64,000 nucleotides of DNA from Nitrospirota bacterium (GTDB lineage: Bacteria > Nitrospirota > Nitrospiria > Nitrospirales > Nitrospiraceae), in contig NSIK01000016.1 of assembly GCA_002737345.1 (NCBI GenBank), positions 70,158 through 134,157 of the forward strand, read 5' to 3'. The position numbers were made by a program, and so were the translations under genes. Shown piece after piece: positions 56,849 to 64,000 of this stretch. Under the pieces are notes generated by a model. That model worked only from the letters and a program-made list of their open reading frames with translations. It ran no database searches and had not been told where the DNA came from. Positions within the stretch are counted from its first letter, which is position 1. Every line of letters starts with the position of its first letter.

Positions 56849-57841
56849 CTAGGGTCGTAGAAAATCAATGAGTGTTTGATTGACTAACTCCGGTTGCTCC
56901 CATTGTGGGATATGTCCTGCCTTGGGGATCCGGACGAAGGTCGAGCCGGCAATCGTTCGATGGAGCTGGTCGCCTGCCGGGATGGGGAATACCCGGTCTT
57001 CCTCGCCCCAGATAATCATCGTGGGGTGTGTGATCGTTCCAATGCGCGGCGCGAATTGTTCTTCCCAGAGGGGGAGGTTGGTACCGATGGTCAGTAGAGC
57101 CCGGAAGAGTCCCGGCTGTTGGCGGTTGCGGTTGGCCCGGTCCAATACCGCCGAGGTCAAGAGGGCCGGGTCGTAGACGAACTCACGCATGGTGGACTCC
57201 AGCATGCATCTCCCGAAGAGCCAATTGCCGAAAGAGACCAGCCCGGAGGAGGCGCTGGTTGTTAAGGCGCGGCGAATCGAGGGGCTGGCCAGATGCTCCA
57301 TCACGTGAGCCGGGAGTCCGTCGATGAGGATGAGCTGTGAGACCCTGGCCGGATGGTCGAGGGCGAGCCCAATGGCGAGTCCCCCTCCCATGCTGTTGCC
57401 CACGATGCTGGCCTGGGGAATCTGGAGTGCGTCCATGAAGCCCACAAGATATTTGAGCAGCTGATCCGGACGGTATTCGATATCCGGTTTGTCCGAGAGC
57501 CCTGCCCCGACCAGGTCTGGCGTGATCACGCGGAAATGGGCAGCGAGGGCCGCTTGTTGATGTTCCCATTGCCACATCGAGCCTCCAAACCCATGGAGGA
57601 GGATGACAGGCGCTCCCTGTCCCTGATCGAGGTAGGCGATGCGTTGATCGAGGACCGTGACAGTCTTGATCGGGAGTCGTCCGAGGGCGTCGAACCACAG
57701 AGGCAGGGGAGGAGTCGGCGTGCAAGCAGTCAGCATGAGCGACAGGCCTATGAGCGAAGCGAGAAGCCAGGCGCGGGAGCAACGAGGTGACAGGGCCTGG
57801 CTGTCGGAGCGAGAACTAGTCCAGTTGGATGACTGTTTCAT
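56849..57841 (-). CDS. Lipoprotein-type alpha/beta hydrolase
   Basis: Signal/lipobox LSLMLTAC; VILLHGFGGSMWQWEHQ, SIVGNSMGGGLAIGLALDHP, KAGHIPQWEQPE. Confidence 0.9.
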   Translation of the reverse strand: MKQSSNWTSSRSDSQALSPRCSRAWLLASLIGLSLMLTACTPTPPLPLWFDALGRLPIKTVTVLDQRIAYLDQGQGAPVILLHGFGGSMWQWEHQQAALAAHFRVITPDLVGAGLSDKPDIEYRPDQLLKYLVGFMDALQIPQASIVGNSMGGGLAIGLALDHPARVSQLILIDGLPAHVMEHLASPSIRRALTTSASSGLVSFGNWLFGRCMLESTMREFVYDPALLTSAVLDRANRNRQQPGLFRALLTIGTNLPLWEEQFAPRIGTITHPTMIIWGEEDRVFPIPAGDQLHRTIAGSTFVRIPKAGHIPQWEQPELVNQTLIDFLRP

Positions 57842-59768
57842 CCGTCTTTACGTTGTCCCCTTCGGCGACCAGGATGGCGGTGACTTTTCCGTCAATCGGT
57901 GCCGGGACCTGGCTTTCCATCTTCATGGCTTCGATGATCAGGAGAGGGGTCCCAGTTGTTACCAGGGCACCGACTGCGACCAGCACCTTGACGACTCGCC
58001 CCGGCATCGGGGGGGCCACGTCGCCAGGCTTGGAGGGCCTGGGCCGTTTGCGTTTGGCATTGGTGCCAGCCTTGGGGGCTGTAGGCAGGCCGGCTAGAAC
58101 CTCCTGAATTGGTTCGAGCGAGACCTCTTCAAGTTTATCGTTGACCCGGATGTAGTAGGGTTTGCGTCCGTCGACTTTCCGCCCGGACCCTGAGACCTTT
58201 ACATGGTAGGTCTCGCCGTGGACCGTGACATTGAATTCTGCTGGGGCCAAATGGAGTTCGGTGGCCGTGGCAGGCCCGTGGGGCGAGAAGCTCTCGAGCG
58301 GCGCCAGCGCCAGATCTCCCTTTTCACGCGCTTCGAAAAAGTCTCGCGCGATGGCAGGGAAGAGGGTGAAGGAGAGCTGATCTTCCACTGTGGTCGCCGA
58401 GGCTGGCAGATCTTTTTTGATGGCTTCGAGTTCCGGCTCCAGCCGATCGGCTGGCCTGGTCTTGATCGGCTGTTCGTTTCCGATCGCGCGGGCCATGATA
58501 TCGAGATTGACCTGTCCCGGCGCCCGCCCGTAGAGTCCGAGGAAGTAGTTTTTCGTTTCCGTGGTAATGACTTTGTATCGCTCGCCCGTCAGGACGTTGA
58601 GCGTGGCTTGGGTGCCTACGATCTGGCTGGTCGGGGTGACGAGCGGGGGATAGCCCATGTCCTTGCGGACGCGCGGCACTTCATCCAGGACTTCTTTGAT
58701 CCGATCGAGCGCATTCTGCTCGGTCAGTTGCGCCGCGAGGTTCGAGAGCATCCCGCCGGGAATCTGCGAGGTGAGGATCTCGGCATCGACGCCGGTGAAC
58801 TCGCTTTCGAACTGCCGGTACTTTCGCCGCACGGTCCGGAAATGCTCGGTAATCGGAAGGAACGAGGCCAGGTCTAGGCCCGTATCGTACGGCGTGTTGC
58901 GCAGCGAGGCCACCACGGTTTCCGTTGCGGGATGCGAGGTGCCGCCGGCCAAGGGGGAGATGGAGGTATCCAACATGTCCAGGCCGCCGAGGATCGCCAT
59001 GAGGGAGGTCATCGAGGCCATGCCGGAGGTGTAGTGCGAGTGTAAATGGACTGGGACCTTCACGGCGGCTTTGATGCGGCGGACGAGGTGATAGGCGTCG
59101 AGCGGCGCCAGAAGACCGGCCATGTCTTTGATGCAGAGAGTGTTGGTCCCCAGGTCTTCCAATTTTTTCGCCATGTCGACGAACCGGTCGATGCTGTGGA
59201 CGGGACTGATGGTATAGCTGATGGCGGCTTCAACATGTTTGCCGCAGGCCTTCACTTCCCTCATGGCCCGTTCGAGATTGCGGATATCGTTCAGCGCGTC
59301 GAAGATGCGGAAGACGTCGATGCCATTAGTGGCGGACCGTTCGATGAACCGTTCCAGCACATCGTCAGCATAATGCCGGTAGCCGACCAGGTTCTGCCCG
59401 CGGAGCAGCATTTGGAGCTTGGTATTGGGCATGGCGGCGCGTAGCGCGCGGAGCCGCTCCCAGGGATCTTCTTTGAGGAAACGCAGGCAAGTATCAAAGG
59501 TGGCGCCGCCCCAGACCTCCAGCGACCAATAGCCGACGGCGTCGAGTTTCTTGGCGATCGGCAGCATGTCTTCCGTCCGCATGCGCGTAGCCAGAAGCGA
59601 CTGATGGCCGTCGCGCAAGGCGACCTCGGTAATCAGGAGGGGCTTGCCTGGCGCCGGTTGGATGGTCAGCTCAGGGCTGACCTTGGCGCGGGCCTTCGAT
59701 GTCCGGACGGCTGGGCTGGCGGTCCGTTTTTTGGAAGCCTGCTTTTTCGAGGGTCGTCGTGTCGCCAT
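57816..59768 (-). CDS. 2-oxoacid carboxylase/decarboxylase carboxyltransferase subunit with biotinyl domain
   Basis: ITEVALRDGHQSLLATRMRTEDM, KDMAGLLAPLDAYHLV, C-terminal LLIIEAMKMESQVPAPIDG. Confidence 0.92.
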   Translation of the reverse strand: MATRRPSKKQASKKRTASPAVRTSKARAKVSPELTIQPAPGKPLLITEVALRDGHQSLLATRMRTEDMLPIAKKLDAVGYWSLEVWGGATFDTCLRFLKEDPWERLRALRAAMPNTKLQMLLRGQNLVGYRHYADDVLERFIERSATNGIDVFRIFDALNDIRNLERAMREVKACGKHVEAAISYTISPVHSIDRFVDMAKKLEDLGTNTLCIKDMAGLLAPLDAYHLVRRIKAAVKVPVHLHSHYTSGMASMTSLMAILGGLDMLDTSISPLAGGTSHPATETVVASLRNTPYDTGLDLASFLPITEHFRTVRRKYRQFESEFTGVDAEILTSQIPGGMLSNLAAQLTEQNALDRIKEVLDEVPRVRKDMGYPPLVTPTSQIVGTQATLNVLTGERYKVITTETKNYFLGLYGRAPGQVNLDIMARAIGNEQPIKTRPADRLEPELEAIKKDLPASATTVEDQLSFTLFPAIARDFFEAREKGDLALAPLESFSPHGPATATELHLAPAEFNVTVHGETYHVKVSGSGRKVDGRKPYYIRVNDKLEEVSLEPIQEVLAGLPTAPKAGTNAKRKRPRPSKPGDVAPPMPGRVVKVLVAVGALVTTGTPLLIIEAMKMESQVPAPIDGKVTAILVAEGDNVKTDETVIQLD

Positions 59769-59821
59769 GATGTCCTGGTCTTCTCGTTATCCTGTCAGCG
59801 GGTGGATAGACGGCTGTATGG

Positions 59822-61240
59822 CTACAGCCCTTCGTAGGCGGCGATGGCGGCGGAGAGCGCCAGCACCAGATCCTCTGGTTGCTCGAATTCATGGTAGTTG
59901 AAGAGCGCTGGATGCGTGTCTAAGTAAGAGGTGTCGAACCGTCCTGCCATGAAGTCCTCTTCCTGCATGATTTCCTTCATGAAGGGGATCGTCGTCTTGA
60001 CCCCGCGCAAGACATATTCTTCGAGCGAGCGTCTCATGCGGCTGACGGTTTCTTCCCAGGTGCGGCCGCGCACGGTGAGTTTGGCCAGGAGGGCGTCGTA
60101 GTAGGGCGGCACCACATAGTCTTTGTAGACCGCCCCGTCGATGCGCACGCCGATCCCGCCTGGCGAGAGATAGGCGGTAATCGTGCCGGCGCAAGGGCGG
60201 AAGTTATTCTTGGGGTCTTCGGCGTTGATGCGGCATTGGATGGAATGGCCTTGGAGCGTGACTTGCTGTTGGGTAATGTCGAGCGGCTTGCCCGCGGCAA
60301 TAGCGATTTGATTGCGCACGATGTCGATCGCCGTGATTTGTTCCGTCACGGTGTGTTCGACCTGGAGGCGCGGGTTCATCTCGATAAAGTAATAGCGTCC
60401 GTCCTGATCGAGGAGGAACTCGACGGTGCCGGCATTGTCGTAATCGACCGCTTTGGCGATGGTGATAGCCGCGTCACCCATTTCGGCGCGCAGTTGCGGC
60501 GTCAGAATCAGTGAGGGGGCGATTTCGATGAGCTTTTGGTGCCGGCGCTGGATCGAGCAATCCCGCTCACCTAGGTGGATGATATTGCCATGCCGGTCGG
60601 CCAGAATCTGGAATTCGATGTGATGAGGCCGCTCGATATATTTTTCAAGAAAGATGCTGCCATCGCCGAAGGAGGCGTGAGCCTCCCGTGAGGCGACCGC
60701 CATATTCTCGAGAAGTTCAGCATCGGACCGCACGACCCGAAGGCCGCGGCCTCCCCCGCCTGCGCTGGCTTTGATCATGACGGGGTAGCCGGTTTTTTTC
60801 GCAAAGGCCAAGGCTTCGTTGGCGTCGGTGACGTCGCCCTCTGTGCCTGGGACGATTGGGACTCCGACCCGCTTGGCTAGCTCGCGCGCTTTAACTTTGC
60901 TGCCCATCAAATCGATAGCATGGGGCGAGGGGCCGATGAAGGTTACGCCGGAGGTCTCGCAGAGTTGTGCGAATTGGGTATTTTCCGAGAGAAATCCATA
61001 GCCTGGATGGATGGCATCGGCGCCGATCCGTAGGGCCAGGTCGACGATCTGTTTGCTGTCCAGGAAGCCTTTGACCGGTCCGGGCCCGACCATATAGGCT
61101 TCGTCCGCTTTTTTGACGTAGATGCCGGTCGAATCGGCTTCGGAGTAGATGGCAGCGGTGGCGATATTCAATTCACGGCAGGCGCGGATAATCCGCATGG
61201 CGATTTCGCCGCGATTAGCCACCAGAATTTTCTTGAACAT
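59822..61240 (-). CDS. Biotin carboxylase subunit
   Basis: MFKKILVANRGEIAMRIIRACRELNIATAAIYSEAD, GGGGRGLRVV, FIEMNPRLQVEHTVTE. Confidence 0.95.
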   Translation of the reverse strand: MFKKILVANRGEIAMRIIRACRELNIATAAIYSEADSTGIYVKKADEAYMVGPGPVKGFLDSKQIVDLALRIGADAIHPGYGFLSENTQFAQLCETSGVTFIGPSPHAIDLMGSKVKARELAKRVGVPIVPGTEGDVTDANEALAFAKKTGYPVMIKASAGGGGRGLRVVRSDAELLENMAVASREAHASFGDGSIFLEKYIERPHHIEFQILADRHGNIIHLGERDCSIQRRHQKLIEIAPSLILTPQLRAEMGDAAITIAKAVDYDNAGTVEFLLDQDGRYYFIEMNPRLQVEHTVTEQITAIDIVRNQIAIAAGKPLDITQQQVTLQGHSIQCRINAEDPKNNFRPCAGTITAYLSPGGIGVRIDGAVYKDYVVPPYYDALLAKLTVRGRTWEETVSRMRRSLEEYVLRGVKTTIPFMKEIMQEEDFMAGRFDTSYLDTHPALFNYHEFEQPEDLVLALSAAIAAYEGL

Positions 61241-61369
61241 GCCGGTCCTTATTCCTCGGATCGCTGCTAATTTTTGCGAGTGTTCTCAGCTGAAAATGAG
61301 GACGTAAACTAGCATAGAATCAAGAGTCTTGTCGAGGGAGTGAGGATGGGAATGGGGCTGATTGGGGAG

Positions 61370-61402
61370 GCCAGAGGCGCGGCACTGTGCCGCGCCTCTG
61401 GC
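61370..61402. terminator. Perfect 15-bp stem hairpin downstream of the IPT/TIG gene
   Basis: GCCAGAGGCGCGGCA-CTG-TGCCGCGCCTCTGGC; no T-tract. Confidence 0.6.
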
Positions 61403-61420
61403 GGAGATTATCCGATTCCG

Positions 61421-61879
61421 TTACTTGGCTTGGACGAGGAATCCTTTTGAACGGGCATTGCCGCCGCCGGCGACCACATCGATGAACGACATGCCTGCCC
61501 GGACGTCAGGAACCGTGGCTTCGATGGTGCTATCGTTGACGAAGGTGTAGTCGATTTTGGCTGGCCCAGCCGCGCTAAAGGCCACCCCGTGGAAACATTC
61601 CTTAGCCCCGAAATTTTCGCCTTTGATGGTCACCTTCTGTCCAGGCTTGGCTTCGTCCGGCTCGACCCTGAAGATCTTGGGCCGTTTACTCCGATCGCAG
61701 ACCGGGTCCCGCTCGACTTTCGCCGTATCGGACCCCTTGATGGATTCAGTTCCGTAGAGGGTGAAGCCTGCGCCATCCACCATCGCGCCTGGTTCCTCCG
61801 CAGAGACGAGGGGGAGGGCTAACGTGATGGATCCGATGAGGCCTAGGAGCATGAACCACAATGATTGCCGTATCTGCAT
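61421..61879 (-). CDS. Secreted IPT/TIG-domain protein
   Basis: Signal peptide MQIRQSLWFMLLGLIGSITLALPLVSA; PKIFRVEPDEAKPGQKVTIKGENFGAKE...VNDSTIEATVPD; start at 61879. Confidence 0.75.
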   Translation of the reverse strand: MQIRQSLWFMLLGLIGSITLALPLVSAEEPGAMVDGAGFTLYGTESIKGSDTAKVERDPVCDRSKRPKIFRVEPDEAKPGQKVTIKGENFGAKECFHGVAFSAAGPAKIDYTFVNDSTIEATVPDVRAGMSFIDVVAGGGNARSKGFLVQAK

Positions 61880-61910
61880 AGGTACCTCCTTGAAGAGCAA
61901 CGACATCTGA

Positions 61911-62732
61911 CTATTTCTCGTTGATGGGGATGTAGGTGTCGGCCATGAGTTGTTGCCCTGCCTGGGACAGGGCAAACTGAATGAAGGCCTCAGCCAGGGG
62001 ATGGGGCTCCTTCTTGGACAGGAGGAGGACCGGGCGCTTGAGCGGATAGCGACCGTCCTTGACGGTGGGGCCTTCCGGCTCGACCTTGTCGATGGATAGG
62101 AGTTTGACCGCGACGCCGCTCGCGACAACGGACAAGCCCTGACTGAGAGACAGGTAGGCGACCGCAGCCAGGGGAGGCAGGGTTCCCACGACAGTCTTGA
62201 TGACCTGTTCATCTGGGCCGATCACCTTCGCGCTGTTGGTTATCTTGCCGGTAATGCCCAGCTGCGATTCAAAGGCCTCGCGGACGTTTTGGTTGCGAGG
62301 CCGGTCGATGACTAATATTTTCGTATCAAGCCCGCCGAGTTCTGACCATAGCGTGATTTTGCCGGAGAAAATGTCGGCAGCCTGTTGTTTCGTCAGCTCT
62401 TTCGTGAGATTGGAGAGATGCACGAGAATGCCGATGCCATCCCACGCGATGGGCGTTGCCGCGAGATCCTGGGCTGCCGTTCCCGTGACGGCAATGTGGG
62501 CCTGGCCAGACTTGACCATCTCAACCGGACGCGAATTGCCGTCCCAGACCACATCGAGATAGGCGCGAGGGTTGGCTTTTTCAAAGGCGCGGGCGAGGGG
62601 TTCGATGGTCGTCAGTTCCGGTCCGTTGCCGGCGATGATCAGGTTCCCGGCGAATTCTGCCAGGACGAAAGGGGCCATGCCCCAGCTAAAGAGAAGGCTG
62701 AGGCCTAGCGCGAGGGCGAGTCTCGCGATCAT
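61911..62732 (-). CDS. PstS-like periplasmic phosphate-binding-type protein
   Basis: Signal peptide; LIIAGNGPELTTIEPLARAFEKANPRAYLDVVWDGNSRPVEMVKSGQAHIAVTG; start at 62732. Confidence 0.8.
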   Translation of the reverse strand: MIARLALALGLSLLFSWGMAPFVLAEFAGNLIIAGNGPELTTIEPLARAFEKANPRAYLDVVWDGNSRPVEMVKSGQAHIAVTGTAAQDLAATPIAWDGIGILVHLSNLTKELTKQQAADIFSGKITLWSELGGLDTKILVIDRPRNQNVREAFESQLGITGKITNSAKVIGPDEQVIKTVVGTLPPLAAVAYLSLSQGLSVVASGVAVKLLSIDKVEPEGPTVKDGRYPLKRPVLLLSKKEPHPLAEAFIQFALSQAGQQLMADTYIPINEK

Positions 62733-62805
62733 GGGTGCTCCATAGGGTTGGGGTGGATATTGGGAAGGGGTGGCTGTGCGAGGGCCTGCCATTCCACGGT
62801 CTAGC

Positions 62806-63114
62806 TCAGTGCTCCGTGACGCCGCCGGTGGAAGCGTCTGGCGGTGCGGCAGTCTCGGGGGCGGCACGTTTGCCGGTCAACGGCGGAAGTTTGGCAAATT
62901 TGTCCATCCGCTCGTCCAGCATGTTGTAGGCTTTTTGTTCAGCAAAGCCGGTTTTGTGGGTGCCTTTGACCAAGGTCGTGCTGGCGGACATGAGCCGCGT
63001 GGCCTCCTGGGCGCTGCAATGAGGGCAGACGGTGTCTTCAACTCTGGCATGGACTGATTGGGTAGCGTCGAACTGCTTCTCGCATTTTCCACAACGATAT
63101 TCGTAGATCGGCAT
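62806..63114 (-). CDS. FmdB-family zinc ribbon protein
   Basis: MPIYEYRCGKCEKQFDATQS...CPHCSAQEATRLMS. Confidence 0.92.
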   Translation of the reverse strand: MPIYEYRCGKCEKQFDATQSVHARVEDTVCPHCSAQEATRLMSASTTLVKGTHKTGFAEQKAYNMLDERMDKFAKLPPLTGKRAAPETAAPPDASTGGVTEH

Positions 63115-63192
63115 GATTGATATCCTTCACGCGGGATAAAAGCCGGACAAAGAGAGGCAGTGCTCTTGACCAGCCGTTGAGCTTTGCCTTAT

Positions 63193-63211
63193 TGTACACA
63201 TCTTGTAGACA
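63193..63211. promoter_or_regulatory. Direct repeat TGTACACA-TCT-TGTAGACA (11-bp period)
   Basis: Between divergent FmdB-type and small ORF genes. Confidence 0.3.
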
Positions 63212-63242
63212 TGACTTCTAGTGGCTGAAGAGGAGGGTTTCG

Positions 63243-63419
63243 ATGCCCCTGTTGATTCGGAAGTACAAAAGTGTCAGTGGAATGATGCAGGAAGAGCGGA
63301 TTGACGATGAGGATCGGATCGCGCGCTATATGAAGCTCTTCGACAAGGACGATATCAAGAAGCTCGAGACCGGTGTGAAGGTCTTCATTGAGAAGGACGA
63401 GTGGCAACTCCTGCCGTAA
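63243..63419 (+). CDS. Small ORF, 58 aa, not in the supplied ORF track
   Basis: MPLLIRKYKSVSGMMQEERIDDEDRIARYMKLFDKDDIKKLETGVKVFIEKDEWQLLP; upstream GAGGAGGG. Confidence 0.6.
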   Translation: MPLLIRKYKSVSGMMQEERIDDEDRIARYMKLFDKDDIKKLETGVKVFIEKDEWQLLP

Positions 63420-63505
63420 GCTGTCTCAAGCATTGACGAGACATCCTCGTAGATTGCATCGGAATCTGATCGTGGCCGCGAATGCGGTCAAGCCCTGAAC
63501 GGTAA

Positions 63506-63526
63506 AAATGGGGCTCGGCCCCATTT
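63506..63526. terminator. 9-bp hairpin AAATGGGGC-TCG-GCCCCATTT
   Basis: Perfect inverted repeat between small ORFs. Confidence 0.5.
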
Positions 63527-63547
63527 GGTCTGAAAGGCGTGGTTGCT

Positions 63548-63757
63548 ATGACCTATTGGATTCACATCGCGCGGTCGATCGATCGAGTCACGCTCCATAA
63601 GGATCGTTGCGGGGAGGTGCCGTCGTCGACGATCGGATCTTCCAGCGATTTCTGGGAGGGCGGATGGTTCGACTATCCGGATAAGGAGCGAGCCGTAGCC
63701 GCGATGGAGAAGGCAGGGACGTCGGATCAGCGGCGCTGCGTTCTGTGCAAGGCGTAA
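63548..63757 (+). CDS. Small hypothetical protein
   Basis: MTYWIHIARSIDRVTLHKDRCGEVPSSTIGSSSDFWEGGWFDYPDKERAVAAMEKAGTSDQRRCVLCKA; start at 63548 preferred. Confidence 0.55.
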   Translation: MTYWIHIARSIDRVTLHKDRCGEVPSSTIGSSSDFWEGGWFDYPDKERAVAAMEKAGTSDQRRCVLCKA

Positions 63758-63850
63758 CAGGATGCTGGAACAGTCCTCCAGCATCGTTCTCGTCTCGAAT
63801 GTATCCTCAAGGTTTGCGGCTACCCCCCGGTGCGTGTATCGGCTGCGGCC
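63758..63850 (+). repeat. Degenerate copy of repeat family 1 (R6)
   Basis: CAGGATGCTGGAACAGTCCTCCAGCATCGTTCTCGTCTCG...TCCTCAAGG...CGGCTGCGGCC. Confidence 0.6.
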
Positions 63851-63911
63851 TAGCGCATGATCGATTCGCAGCAATCCATCAGTCATCACTGTTGACCCAT
63901 CGCACAATCTG

Positions 63912-64000
63912 ATGCCACGATTCGCCCTCCTCCTGACAACGCTCATCTGGGGCGCGACGTTTCCTGCGACGAAAGTCGCGTTAGAACAAATCCCCCCGCT
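63912..64000 (+). CDS. EamA/DMT-type transporter, N-terminal part, runs off the window
   Basis: MPRFALLLTTLIWGATFPATKVALEQIPP. Confidence 0.75.
   Translation, partial: MPRFALLLTTLIWGATFPATKVALEQIPP

Noticed and set aside
55984-56871. 295-aa plus-strand ORF
   Set aside because: Antisense to tenA; tenA has clear motifs on the other strand.
58203-58877. 224-aa plus-strand ORF
   Set aside because: Antisense of the biotin-dependent carboxyltransferase gene; no domain signatures.

Overview
The window looks like ordinary chromosomal DNA from a Nitrospira-like (Nitrospirota) bacterium; the taxon is inferred from gene content, not searched. It is dense with housekeeping genes: a MacAB-type exporter, mraZ/rusA, a class 1A pyrD lying between ABC-transporter genes, bioB, lapB-like, rsfS-nadD-proB-obgE-rpmA-rplU, ilvE, gap-pgk-tpiA-secG, mutS2, queG, thiI, trxB, coaE, cca, a MFS/PlsC/AMP-ligase fusion, a membrane MutS-like ATPase, prmA, HU, thiD, tenA, a two-subunit biotin carboxylase, and a PstS-like plus IPT/TIG pair. 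I found no rRNA, tRNA, CRISPR array or complete mobile element. The most interesting material is intergenic. (1) A dispersed ~125-bp palindromic repeat family has at least five recognisable copies and further fragments; in complete copies the two arms match each other better than they match other copies. (2) A second palindromic element family has two candidate copies. (3) An IS3-type orfA 5' stub is fused to one repeat copy. (4) A comF remnant carries a one-base frameshift. (5) A predicted leaderless small gene sits next to a possible degenerate mobile-type ORF. (6) Several operator-like dyads are present. I saw no convincing new multi-gene defence or biosynthetic system.
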